Shown one piece after another: positions 12,801 to 27,100 of a stretch of DNA of 64,000 nucleotides (its first letter is position 1; every line of letters begins with the position of its first letter). The notes beneath the pieces were generated by a model. The model searched no databases. It was not told where the DNA came from and saw only the letters and a program-made list of their open reading frames with translations. Source of the DNA: Cristatella mucedo (taxonomy: Eukaryota > Bryozoa > Phylactolaemata > Cristatellidae); assembly GCA_009760855.2 (NCBI GenBank), contig WPIO01000043.1, forward strand, positions 1,736,001 to 1,800,000, written 5' to 3'. The position numbers were made by a program, and so were the translations under genes.

Positions 12801-15800
12801 TATCTAAACAAGCCCGAATTTTAGCAATATTAAGGAGCTGAAAGTAGGCAGACTTGACTGTGGAGCTGATGTGGTCGTCTAACGAAAGGTAACTGTGGAA
12901 CATGTGGATGGTCGGTAGTCAGTTGCAGAGCCAGAATTTAATCTAGGAAGCAATGCCTTCACAATTTTTATGTCTGGGTTGAGGCTATTGGGTTTAAGAT
13001 TTTCATGTAGGCAGCACTAGACCTATAAACAATTATAAAGCAGAATCATAGTGTTTATTGGATACGAACAGCCCATCAAATATAATTAAGACCTGATGTC
13101 GGCTTTGGTGACCGCTGGGTAGGGGCAGAATAGAAATATTTAGCAGCCCAGGTTGCTGTCAGCTGTAGGGGGAATGCCCCCCCCACTGGGTCCCCTACTG
13201 TTTGTAGTAGCTTGCATCAGTAAACTGGTAAGATACTGTTTTGTTGCACACTTTTTTCTTTTGTTTATACTACTTTAACTAATCCCTGCATCGTGAAGTA
13301 GCAGATGTCTGCATATAGGCTTACCTATTTTAATTCACTTGAGTTATGGCATCACAATGTAGCTAACAGGAGAAAACTAATGCTAAAACTGGTAGTGGAA
13401 CTGCAGACTAAGTACTACTTAAGCCACCCTGCTGCCCTTAACGTCTTGCCTGGCTTATTTCGCTACCAAACTGAGTGCTGCTAGAGCTATCCACACTACC
13501 ATGCTTAAGTGAATCTGATCTTGGTCTGCTTTGTGACCGGATTGTTATGTGCACGTTTTAGGTTTGCTGTTCCAGAAGTTCCCGAATTTCGCACTTTTGG
13601 CCGGCTTGTCTCCAGTGCGTTTGCTCTGGCCGTCGTGATATTTGCTGTTTCTGTGTCCCTTGCCAAAACATTCGCTAAGCGGAATAACTACGAAGTTGAT
13701 GCCAACCAAGTAAGACTGCTAGCTGGCTTGTAGTAGCTGAATTAGAAAATGCCCCCCCCCCTGCTTAAGCCAGGTGCTGCTTCTTGCATGTGCAGCTTCC
13801 TCAGCATGCGAAGCGATTGGTCGGCTCCAGCAATGTCAAATTCTGCTTATTTAATAAAAGGGCCCGGACTTGCTATAGTGTTGAAAGGCATTTCACTTTG
13901 AAAGTTGCTGCAATGGTTGTGGGTAGGATGGACTAAGGGTGCCGATGGCACCTGCGTATGAGTAAAAACAAGCAGCAAGTGAGTTGGTTCAGCAGTGATG
14001 TTGATACAGCAGTTAGAGATCTGTAGTGGCCGTCGCCTGTTTGGAGTCAGTCATAAGTATCTGCAGCGGCACGACTCGAACCTACAATGTGTGAACACCC
14101 CTCCCACGGATAACACCCAGCGACTTAGGCAGACCAGTTAAAGATGTGCTGGGTGAATTCATGCTGAGCTAGACCTGCTAATTAACTGCTGCATAATGGG
14201 AAGCCTACCTTTAGTTTGCTCTTGCTTGCATCAAGCATTATGATACATTTTAATTTAGCGCCGACTTTATTGATTATCAAGATGGAATGCTTATTGCTGG
14301 CGACGTGATGATCTGTGATGATTTTCCACTTATTAGACAGGTTTATTAAATTAAAAATTTAATTAGTAAATCACTTTCGATTAAAATGGATATGATGACA
14401 TGCCTAGGACTGACTGCTGTGCTTTTAGTAAACATTTCCTTGTATGACTCCTTGCAATGAGCATGGAAATAGCTGGAGACAAGGGATTTTCCGAGCTGAT
14501 TGCATGATCTGTTGCAAATGACAGTTGTGCAATCACTTGCTGACAGTGTGTGCTTTTCTTGGCCAGTCTTGGTCACTATCATGTGTTACACTTTGGCGTA
14601 GTCAATTGCTAATAAAGTGATAAAACGAATTCGAAACTGTCGATCGCCAGATCGAACCCTGAAGGGTAGGGTCGTCCAACATGCTGTTGCTCTGCGGTGA
14701 TAAGCAAAGCCACTGGCAGGGCTTCGATGGTGGCTGTGTAAAGGTCGGGGGGGGGGGGCAAGAAACTGCCACTTTGGAGCACTGATTATGCACACCAGCA
14801 AGACAGGCAAGGCCCACCAGAACACTTTGACAAGCATTCCTTTCTCTTGCTAAATGACCGACCGAGCCGCCTTTGACAGACAGCTATTCCCCCCCCCCCA
14901 GTTTGAGCCGTGCAGTGCACAGATTAGGGCAGCTGTTCGCCGCGGCTTGGCAGCTGGCGGCCAGCCGAAGCCGACTGCCTAGACTGTAGGCTTGCTTCGA
15001 CAGTTTCAGCAGAGCTGCTGATCGATCGTGATTACTTAAGAAGCTACTCGATGTGAGCATAAGTGTATGTGTGTGTGTGTTTGTGTGTGTGTTTGTGTGT
15101 GTGTATGTTTGTGTGTGTGTGTGTTTGTGTGTGTGTGTTTGTGTGTGTGTGTGTACGCATGCTTGTGCATCTGTTTTCTGTGTGTTGCAAGTGCTTGGAT
15201 GAGTACGTTCGTGTGTGACTGCACGACATTTGCGTTCTTGAGCGCTGACGTTTTTCTTGCCGGCAGTTGTAATCTTGACAGACTGCCCTTGGTGGGTCAA
15301 AGTACCATAGACTACTTAGCTTATTGCCCTTGACACGTGTGCAAAACTATTGCCATTGCCAGTGTGCAAAGAACTGCTACCCATCTTGTGGTTTACAGCA
15401 GCGTCCCCAGTCTACCGCTAGTAAATTTGCCTTAGAGGACTTGACGTAGCAGCAGACGTGTTCTAGTGCTCCCTTTCTTTTATTCCCCTTTCCCAGACCT
15501 CTATGTGAAAGGATAGGTGGGTGATCAGTGTAATCATGTCAGGAGTTACATTAGATTAACAGCTCTGGAATGACAAGCCTCTCTCCTGGCAAATCGTGTA
15601 TGCACAGCCAAAGGCACATGCATCTGCTCTAGGAAGACTAGAAGAAATAGCAATGCGGCTCCGGACTTTGGTGCCTTTATGAAATATATAACCGAGCTAT
15701 CGGTCGGATTTAAATATCTTCAAACGCCCTAACGCAACGAATTCTTCTATTGGTACACTGAGCTCCCAGGTTCGGCAGCATTTTTTATGCTTTCACTTTT

Positions 15801-18800
15801 ATGAGCAATATTGACACGTTGAGTAATCACGGTTTGGTTTGGAGGTACCGTGCGCAGAGGCTGCTTAACGTTCTCCCGTATCATTATTTAGCTGCTCGTC
15901 CTCTGGACGGGTCGAAACCGTTGAGTTTTAAACCACTGCCTTCTGTGTCCCTTTTCCCCCCAGTACTCTGTAATATGTAATGTATCTCCGTCTGTAACTC
16001 CACAAAGTCAAAAAGACCATGTGGGTGTTACGAAGGAGAGTTTTGTATTTGCGCACTCACAGTCTAAGCGGCTTTCGGTACGCATTCGGTAGCCAACAGA
16101 CTTTGTCTCACACAACAAAGAGAAAGTGGGAAGCATAGCAGAGTCAGGAGAGCAGTTGAGGTAGTGAGTAGCATGGAAATAGCAGCTCAGGACCGCTGAA
16201 AAGGATGAGCCATAGTCGGCAGTAGAAGAGTAGTTGTTGTTGCATGAGAAGATTGACTTCAAGGTTTTGTCGATCACTTTTACATCACTTCATTCTTTGG
16301 CTCCAGCCTATCTCTCAGATATACTCCCCCATCAGGCAAGCATCGCATCACCCGCTTTTCGGAATCCAAGTCTACAAATACCTTGTACAAACCTCAAATC
16401 CTTTGGAGACCGTGCATTTAGTTAGTATGCTCCCAAAGCCTAGAACTCCCTCCCGACCTGTGTCAGAACATCCCCTGACCTGACCACATTTAAAAAAGAA
16501 GTTAAACACCTATTTAGGACAGCATTTACTGGGTCTCTGTGATTCGTCCTTGATGTGCTTATGCGTGCTGACACTGTGCATGCTGCCACTAACCACATTT
16601 GCATGCTGACCCTGTGCATGTCACCCCTAACCATGTTATTCATTTTGTTTGTTTATCAAGCATGATATTAATCCCCATTCAATTGCATTTCCTTTTGCAG
16701 CAAATGTAAAGCGCCTAGAAAGAGATTGAGTTCTCTGATGGCGCTTTATCAAGTGCACTATTATTATTATTATTAATTGTGGAAGCGAGTTCCACAGTCT
16801 AGGACCTCCGGAGCTAAAGCTTCTGTCGCCAACGATCTTTAAGCAAAGGAATGGAACAACTAATTTATTGTCCACACAGGACCTGAGGGCGCAAACAGGC
16901 TGAAACTGGTGCAGCAGTTCAGCTAGGTACGAAGGAGCCAAGCCGTGGCTGGCCTTGTGGGTCAGCATAAGAACTTTGCTCTGTATCCGTTGCTCAACCG
17001 GCATCCATCCTAACTCTTTTAGCAAAGGAGACACGTGCTCAAACCTCTGGGACTTGAAGACTAGCCTTGCAGCCATATTCATAGTCTGCTGCAGTGGCCT
17101 AATAGCTTTCTTTGGCAGCCCAGCCAAAAGGGAATTACAATAATCAAGCCGAGACAGAACTAAGGAGCTAGTTGAATTTTTTACAAGCAACTGTTGGAGA
17201 CAAAGGTGTGAATGTGCACTGCATTTATTCTAGTATTAGTAATGACACTTATTGTAATAAGTCGTTAGTATAACACCCTACGAGAGCCAGATCTCTATCC
17301 ATATGCTCTACAACTCGATGTGAGAGAAGCACTAACTAAGAGTTTATGGCAAGCAAAGTACAAGAGGATACTGAAGGCCTCTGGTTTGTAGATTTGTCCG
17401 AGTCAACTTCCTGTTTTAGCTTAAGCTGATCATGGGTTAGAAAGTGTAATGCTAATAACATTAGCCGATGCGTTGTAGGAGCTGATTGCATACGGAATGA
17501 CAAATGCAGTCTCCTCTTTCTTCGGATGCTTTCCATCGTGCTCGTCCCTGTCACGCTCGGCGATACAGGAAAACCAGGGTGGAAAGACGCAGGTTGGTAC
17601 AATGGTCAGATCCTGCTTGATTTGCAGCTCCTCTGGATTTGATCTTAGTTGGCTCCAGGTGTACAACAGATTACATTGTGCCTGTTTGTACTCACGCTGT
17701 CACTCACCCAATCAGCTGCCGGTTCTTCAGGTCGCCAGCATCATTTCGGCTATCCTAATTCTCGTGGTGCTTCTGTGGATGGGTCCACTACTGGAGGCCT
17801 TGCCCGGGGTGAGTTTTGGTTTCTTACCATCGCTCGAGCATTTCTGAGTGGACTTGTATGCCTCGTGGTGCTTGCAGTTTGAATTTTTCCGGCTTTCAGA
17901 CCGTGGAAGTTGTTGTCTCAATTACATGATATAGACCTGGCAAACACAGCCGATCTTTTAAGTGTAGTCTTAACTATATAAGTAATAATAATAATAATAA
18001 TAATGCACTTGATAAAGCACCCTCAGAGAACTCAATCTCTTTCTAGGCGCTTTACATTTACTATAGTGGGAAACATGATTAAATAGTGAGTAATGTCATG
18101 CTTGATAAACAACATGAATAACATGGTTAGGGGTGACATGCACAGGGTCAGCATGCAAATGTGGTTAGTGGCAGCATGCACAGTGTCAGCACTCATAAGC
18201 ACATGAAGGACGAATCACAGGGAGTCACTAAATACTGTCCTAAATAGGTGAGTTTTTAAGTTTTTTTTTAATGTGGTCAAGTCAAAGGACGTTCTGACGC
18301 AAGTCGGGAGTGAGTTCCAGGCTTTGGGAGCATACAAACTAAATGCACGGTCTCCAAAGGATTTAAGGTATACCCTAAGCAATGCTGACTCTGTGGAGTG
18401 ATTAGCTCTAAAGCCAGACTGGAACTTACTAGCAAGGTGTGAGCATTCGAAATATGAGTTTAGCTGGTCTGCCACGACCCGTTCCAGTGTCTTTGATAGG
18501 AATGGTAGAAGGGAGACTGGGCAGTAGTTGCTCAAGTTCTCTTGGTCTAGTGTTGCTTTCTTGAGAAGTGTCCTGACTACAGCTTTTTTGAAAGGTGCTG
18601 GGACATTACCTGAGGCTAATGACATATTAATTATGTTAGTTATGCATGGCAACAGCAGATCAATGTAACGTAAGCGAAGGACAGTGGGAATAGGGTCCAA
18701 AGCACTTGTTGTCTTATTTGATTGGGATATGAACTTCAGGACGAGATCACTAGTGACCTGCTTAAATGTAGATATTGAGGTGCAGCCTGGAATCGGGGAA

Positions 18801-21800
18801 CAGCATTCTAGGAGGGTGTTGTCATCGCAGGGATGGACCCCCTGATCTGGTCTAACTTCTGCACAAAGAATCGAGAGAAGCGATCGGCTAGATCATCACA
18901 AGGATCATCAGGTATGGAGCTAATCTGGGAGCGGTTGAGGAGATGGTTAATCGTCGACATCAGCATTTTTGGATTATGCATCCGTGATTCAACAATGTTT
19001 TTTATAGAAGCTAGACTTGGCTTTTGGTAGGATCGATTGGTACGACCTACAGCAGTCTTCATATCCCTTTCGATGGACAGTCAGTCCTGATTTTTTGTAT
19101 GCTTTTCAAGCTTGGGCTTAGTAGACCTGGTTAATTTAATGTCTGTGGTAAACCACAGGCCGTCTGGGCGAGGGCGCACAGTGCGCTTTTTCAGAGGTGT
19201 AAATTTGTCAGCATATCAGCTAGTGCCGTTTTGTAGCTATCTACCAATGATGACAGATCTGAAGGAGGACTGAGCAGCAGAGGCGAAGTAGATATTTTCG
19301 AGCCGACCGCATCGATGTCATGGGTTGAGGTTTCGCGATTCACAGGTTATTTTAGAGGAGGAGGTGGGCACACACTGTAGATTGAATGAGATCTGCATGT
19401 GGTCAGATAAGCAGGATTTGGGAATAATTGGTGATGACAAAGTGCAGTTGCATGTGAAAATCTGGTCGAGTGTGTGACCCTTGATGTGAGTAGGGCCATG
19501 CACATGAGCCACAAGAGATAATGAGGCAGTCAGCTGACGAAATTCACTTATCAAAGTGAATGTTGAAATCATCCATAACGAGGAAGGATCGATTTCTTGC
19601 ACACAGAATCGAATTGAGGTCGGAAAAATCTGAGACAAAGGAGGATTTGGTACCTGGTGGGCGATAGACTACTGCCACCATCGGTAGCTCGTTTTCCGGT
19701 GAGACCAAGACAATTGATTCTAAAGACTGCTTCGAGGGTACTGCGAATGGCTTGAAGTTGAATTTTGAGTGCACGATAACAGCAACTCCACCTCTAGTTT
19801 TGATTGATGTAGGGTTGTGAAAGAACGAGAAACCAGATGGGGTAGCTTGTTTAATTGTAGGGCAGTTTATCGATATTTGCCAATTTTCAGTTTAGGCGAG
19901 CTGGTCGAGACCATTTTCAGAAATAAAGTTGCTTATTACTAGACGTTTATTGCACATTGAGCAAGGATTCTAAAGGCAAGCGTTACGTCTGGCCGATGGA
20001 GTTGTAACAGGCCTGATGACCACTAAGTTAGAGAGATTCACAGTGACACATGTGGGGGAGCATGCTGAGCGGTTCGAGACAATGCTTGGAATACCAAACG
20101 AGCGAGTACTCAGCTCACAGTTCCAGCCCAACGAGCGGCATCTAAGCTGGCGGCTCAGGCCACCGTGGCGGCTTCGGGGTGCTTTTCTTTTTCTAATGCA
20201 TAATTCACGAATCTTAGCAACAGCATTAATATCTAGGAATGCATTTGATCTACGACGAGGAAGCGATAGCAGCTGCTGACGATCATTGCTAACATGCAGG
20301 TTAGTAGCTGCCGGCGTAGCTAAGGCAGCTGCCTGCTTGGGAGACCCAGCAGCCCGAAGCGATGAGCGATTAGATATCCATAGGCACGTAATTTCTTACG
20401 TGCTATGGTCAAATAACAATCGGAATAACTTTAAACAGGTCTTAGCTGTATCGTTTCGGTATACGATGTTCGCAAGAACTTTGGTTTTCGGAAGAATTCT
20501 GAACGAACACGAACGCAAGTGAGAGAGCTGTATGTCAGGAGGCGAAAATGTAGAGCAAAACGATTGCCTTATGTTAGTGGAGTTACTGATAAAGGCACAT
20601 CAATTACTTGAAGTCTTGTCACTGTCAACTTAATTGATAATCCTGAGATTTTGTGATCATATGCGTGTATAATTTCTTTTAAAGAGAACCACAGCTTCCA
20701 GTGACAACGATACATCGATACACAATGCAGCCTCTACAGAGAGAGATTGGCTGGCACAGGTGTGTTTCGAAGTTCAGTGTTGACTAAGACCCACAGAAAA
20801 TGTCGTCAATCATGTGTCATGCTATAACTACCCACTTACTAGGTTCTCGGTAATAATAATAATAATAATAATATTGCACTTGATAAAGCGCCCTCAGAGA
20901 ACTTAATCTCTTTCTAGGCGCTTTACATTTGCTGCAATCGGTTTATCTAATCGGTAAATCTAATGTTGCTTAGAAATTGAAAAGCATAACTCAAGATCCA
21001 GCACATCCCATGTAGCTTCTGCACACAATTGCTTTGATCTGCCGTGATGGCACACTAGGTAAGGCGGTTGCTTTCATGACCTCGGTCCTGAGGTCGTAGG
21101 TTCGATTCCTGCGGTGGGCGATTCTTTATCACCACTGCAAGTGGTGGTGATAGCCATAAAGGCTCTTCTGTCGCTATACAAAAAGAGGCTGTTTAATAAG
21201 CTAGGATTTATTAATATTATTTATTATCTATTTCAACCTGACCTTTCTATAGCTGATCGCATCAGCTCCATAATAAAATACCTACTTTCAGCTATGTAAC
21301 ATTACAAAAATCAAGATTTGCTTAGATAAGGATGCAACATCTAGGCTCGCGAATGAGTTTCTGACATCCCTTCTAGGCTTTTACATTTCATTGCTCACAG
21401 CTCTTCTTGCCTGTGCAAAAAGAGGCTTAACGTTTCTGCAAAACTCTCTGGATAGGCTTTGTCTGTCGTGATCAGCTCAACTACCTTAGTGGGCTACTTT
21501 CCACCCACCGACCTTCGCTAGCCCCCCTTAAGTAGCATATTGACTTAAAGGTTCTGTTACGTACCTGTAGATCTCTTCATTCTCTTGCTGTGGCCAACCT
21601 GTCAGAAATACTTCCTGATCAGGTTTGCACTGTACCATCCCCTCTTCTGACTCAAGCTGCTTACTTGTACCTTTAAGCAGCCTGAAAATTCTTTTGGATA
21701 CCGTGCCTTCAGCTTGCAAGCTCCCAGAGCCTGGAACTCAATTCCGACTGTCGTCATGTAAATTACCGACTTTACGTCATTTAAATTTAACTAAAACCCC

Positions 21801-24096
21801 TCACCCCTCACAGTATTTGCTAGGTCTCTAGGAATATCCTTTTGTGCTTGTCTATGGTCACACTGCTTTCTAGCCCTAACCAATTGACATCCTCCTTTCC
21901 TGATTTACAAATTGGCCAAAAGAAGATATAATTCTCTCTCGCCTGCTTTAAAATGAGTTATTAGTATTATACCAATCACGACTGGTGTTTGAACTTTACA
22001 CAATCATTATTTGGTCCAATCGGATATTAATTTCCTGTCTCATTCATGGGTTTTTCTTCGTTGCCTATTTTGGAGTATTAAAGATAACGATAGATCCATA
22101 ATGTTTTACATGGATCCTTTTTAAATAACACTGATGATACTTTCCTGCTCAAGGGGAGGGGGTCAAACTGTTTAGTCCAAGTCTCATTGATCTGCAACAT
22201 AGGTAAGGCAGACTCTTAAGCACGATGGCTTATGCAAAAGACAAATCTGGCATTACATAATTTGCATCGTGCTGATCATAGGAATCCACACGACCTGTTT
22301 GTCAATACAGATGCTGTTTTATATACTGGTTTCAAAGTGAAGGCTACTTGAGCTATCAAGAAGATTGCTTTGCAAGTCTAAAAATGAGGCCCATGCACAT
22401 TATCCCAGCTTAGTTCTTTTCTCTCTCTCTACTCCCTGCTCTCCTAGTTTTCTCTGGGTGCCTTGAATCCACACTGGTTATATTGTGTATGGCTTCTAGA
22501 GAAGTAAAAATGACCGATATATAGTGTCTGTACATTTGTTCACGTATTAATGACATGTGCACTAGTCTGTTTTATAGCAAAGTGTGTGACCACTTTCTGT
22601 TTGCCTCTCTTTGCTTGCCCTTATTCCCATTTTTTTACTGCTACCGTTTTTACATTCCATATTGCCATCTAAATTTTGCATGCAGTGCTGCAATTGATTT
22701 CCCGGTCTTTGTATTGTAGTGCATACTGGCTGCAATCATCATTGTCGGGCTGAAGGGAACGTTCATGCAGTTTAATCAACTCAAACCACTTTGGATAGTG
22801 GCCAAGCATGATTTCGTGAGCATTTGCTGAGGCTGTCGCTTTAGTTCAAGTAGCAAAGTGGAGGCATGATTGAAGCGATCTATGCAATTTTGTTATAAAT
22901 AAAACTCACACGACAATTTTACTGCCATTATTGCAGGCCATTTGGATGGTTACATTTACTGCCGTTGTCATTATCGATGTCGACATTGGCCTCTTGATTG
23001 CCGTGGCATTCGGCCTGCTCACCGTTGTTTTCAGAAGTCAAACGTGAGACTTTGTTGCTGCCCACAGCTCCCATTTACTGGCGATACACTTGTGCAGTTT
23101 TTTTTAGCAGCTTTATGTTTTTTGTCGCTCTATTCTGTTCTGAAGCTTTTAAAATTGTCAATGTTAGTGAATAATGGTTCAAATTTGTGTCCTGAATGTG
23201 TTCTTGCATTTATGAACTTTATGACTTGACGACACCGACCATGCTAGATAGCACAGATTTTTTGATCAGGCTCACACAATCAGTTACCAAATTATCTTAA
23301 TTGGCCAAGATACAGACTTCATCCGTATCTATATATACACCGATACCAGCTAGCCTGCACAGCCTCTGGGCTTGGTATTCCTTGGCATTTTCGAAATTTA
23401 AGATCGTATCGTGTGCAAGCTCAGCATTGGTTGGGGCTTCCGATTGACCGAAATGGCGTCTTCGGAATGCCATCTAAATCAGCCATGGTTTGGATTGATG
23501 CTCTTGTTGTTGGCTATGCTGCTAGCTAATTATCATTTTGTGGTCCGTTGGAGAACTGCTACTGGGTTTAGGGAGCCTAAGGTCAGTAAGTATGGACAGC
23601 GTAGCTAGCAGTCGGCTGTCACTGAATGCCCTACCTATCAGATTTACTCCCCCGCCAGGCTAAAAGTCGTACCTCAAGCTGAATCACATCTCCAAGTACA
23701 CCTTGCATGAACCTCAAATCTCTTGGAGACCTTGCCATTTGTTCGCACGGTCCCAAAGCCCGGAACTCACTTCCGACTGGCATAACGACACCTCTTACTT
23801 GACGATATTTCAAAAGAAGCTATGCATTTCTTTATCAAAGAATGTAGTGAGTCCATATGATTCGTCTTTTATGAGCTTATGCTTGCTGAGACTGTGCATG
23901 CTGCCATCAACAATACTTACATGCTGACCCTGTGCATGTCACCTCTAACCATGCTATGCTTGTTGACATTTAGCATGCTACTGCTAACCATTCGACCATG
24001 TTTCCTTTAAAGCACAGGTGAAGTGCCAAGAAAGACATTCAGCTTTCTGAATATTAATACCAATAGCACCAAAAATACTTAATGAACATCATTAAT

Positions 24097-24150
<54 letters not shown>

Positions 24151-27100
24151 CACACATACAAATATATATACACATACATAAAGCTGTACATAAATTTAAA
24201 GCCAGGGCTTTAAAGCCCGGAGTTTAAAAGTTGTGCTGAGCTTTGAATACAATTAGTTGTGCATTATTTGATCGGCCATGTGATAATGTGACCCTTTGAT
24301 TATTGGAGATATTGATATCCACTTTTCTTATAATATCATGTCACTTGTAGTTTGCGTGTGCTTCATTGCAGTGCCTACACTTGCCTGCTGGGGAGAATCC
24401 CACACACCGACCTATATAAGGATAAGAGTGTCTACAACACGGTACGAGAAACCACTTGCCTGCTGTCCCATACCATGTCTGAGCTTGGCTCGGCCAGGCT
24501 CACCAGCAGCCGTGGCAGTGCCTGACAAAGGCTTGCAGCTATGTACTTGACCTCGGCATGCTGCTATGTTTTTCATTAGTCGGTGGTGAGATTCACGATG
24601 GCAAACCAAATTTGAGCCTATGGAAGCTCCTCTAACCCCTGCATGGCAAGCACAGGTTGTTGTACCAGAGCCGTACTGCCCCTGAGCAATGCCCTGTCGA
24701 CAGACTGCTCTGGCATCAGGCCTTAGCCTAATTGGGTAGTGTGGTGCTGGTGTGTCATTCGATCTTGCTTTCCTCACTTCGATAGCCAGGCAGTAATCCC
24801 CTATTGCAAACTGTAAGTGACTAGTAGTGACCAGAAATCGATTCCGTAGATTTGTTGACCACTCTGACTGGACCGACCGTCAAAGCAGCCAAAACATGCA
24901 AAGGACAAAGACTGAAGAAATTCGGAAAGTAACATGTGGTTTTAGGTTGTTTTTTTTAGGTCCTCAAGTTATGGGATGTCATGACGTCGGTTGAGAGTGA
25001 GTTCTATGCTTTAAGAGCATAATAGCTGGAGGACCAAATGCCAATTGATTAGAGGTTGGCATGAGACACAGGCTAAGCACTTTTAGTAAGATGAGTGTAT
25101 GCTTAGATGCAGAACGCGGAAGTAGGACGTATTTCTGGTAGGTATTCTACAGTGAGATAATGAAATACCCTAAAAGTAGGTGACAGAAACTTGATGTCGA
25201 TGTGCCAGCCACCTGATGGAAGGTCAGGACAGGTCGGCGAGCTGCAGAGTTTTAGCCCAATAGTGAAAGTTAATCCATGTTGGTGCAGCTTCCAGTTGCT
25301 GCGGTCACTTGGCCACAATGTAGCCTGCCGCATCTGTTGCAGGTCGAAGAGCTGCAAGGCGTTCGTGTGTTCCGCATGGACTCACCTCTGCATTACATAA
25401 ACGTCGAGCACTTTCGGCACAAGCTCTACAAGCTAACTGGCATCAACCCCCGGCAGCTGCTCGAAGGCAGGAACAAAGTGCAGAGAGAGCTGGACATTGA
25501 GCTTGCCACTGCGGCAGCGCTCACAACTGGGACAGCAGCCCAGAGGCAGCGGCAGATGCCATGCCGGTCCTGCACTGCTAGATTCGGACACTTCATGGTA
25601 AGAGCGAGGCTTGTCTGTGATTGCATACATGCTCAGGGATCGCAGCATTCTTGTCGTTTCTGCAGCTTTCTGGTTTTCTCATTTGCATGTGGCAACTAGG
25701 CTCTGCTTTTGCTACCATTAAACACACTACTTAGCTATCGGTTATCCTAGATCACTCACTGGCTGGCAGCTGGAATCTTATCCCACTTGCAAGACAGTAC
25801 AGAATCGGTTGCCTTTTCAGCTAGGGTGTTGTGAGCATCATTGTGTGAGTATTGCTAAACAGCAAACGACTTGGAACTCTCGGAATGCTACTGAATTGAA
25901 CAGCAGTTAATCAACTCAAGTCCTGCAGACGTTAATGCTAACCGGAGCTTCATGTCGTCTAGGGCTCAGGAGCGCTGTGCTCTGATTGGTTAGCATTGTT
26001 GCTAACGCATAGCTGTAGGAACGTTGTGCCCCGATTGGCTAATCAAGGTTGGGAGGGCCCTCAAGCCTACTACTGGCAGATAACAACATTTAGGCACCGC
26101 ACTGTCGTAGGCTGGGGTATGCATTATCACATCGCGATCTCAACAAGGGTAATAGCACCAAGTAGCAGCAATAGATGGTTTACTGGCCCAGTGCTGGGTT
26201 CCGGAGCACCTTGCAAATGGGGTCTGAGTCCATGCAAAAGGGTTCCAGAAGCTCAATACAGTAAGAATACCTCTTACGTGGGATCGCTGCACCTGGGATA
26301 CATGAAGCACTGGGTAAGGAAGTTCTGTACGAAGTTGGCGCACGTTTTAGATAGCCGGCACCCACACCTTTAAGATAGCCAACACACCGGTAGCCTAAGA
26401 GCTTCCAACGAACCCCCTTATACTTTATTGCAATCGCCCTAGCTGTGCATCGTCGGCTGTGCTTGCATCAGTCTACTGGAACGAGGCGTTTACTACTCGC
26501 CACTCACCGGGCTACCGTAATAGCTTCTTTGCCCAATTTAATACCTAAATAGCATGCATAGCCGGAACACTGTCGGCTTGCATTCGCTAGGTCGCAGCCA
26601 AATTTTGAAACTTTCTTTTGGCTGAGATTTCAAGTTTGTCGCCTGTCGCTTGAGATCGGCTGTCGGAGATCAGTGACATATGCTTCTTCCCACTGCCGAA
26701 TCAATGGATTTTGCACTACAGTCACTGATCGGCACCTCTACAGAGTCATCACATTTATGCGTGCTGACACTGCCATACATGCAGCTGCTAGCCACCTTTG
26801 CATACTGACCCTGTGCCTGTCACCTCTAACCGTGCTATTGGCTTGCTGACATTGTCATGGCATGACTATATATTTGCTAAATTAACATGGTTACGTGGTT
26901 GAGAGTGTGACCCTTGATGTAAGTAGGATCACTCACATGAGCTACAAGAGAAAATGAGTCATTCAATGCTAGAAATTCGGAGCTTATGGCATCAGATAGG
27001 TTATCAAAATGAACGTTAACATAATAATAATAATAATAATAATTCACTTGATAAAGCGCCCTCAGAGAACTTAATCTCTCTCTAGGCGCTTTACATTTGC

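Noticed and set aside
12361-12903. 180-codon minus-strand ORF as a host gene
   Set aside because: It is the C-terminal end of LINE-1 reverse transcriptase ORF, repeated many times in the window.
15036-15333. His-Thr and Cys-Val repeat ORFs
   Set aside because: Translations of the (TG)n microsatellite.
21040-21130. Possible tRNA gene
   Set aside because: It has A- and B-boxes, but the same sequence recurs with a fixed unrelated body, so it is the head of SINE-2. The same applies to SINE-1 heads.
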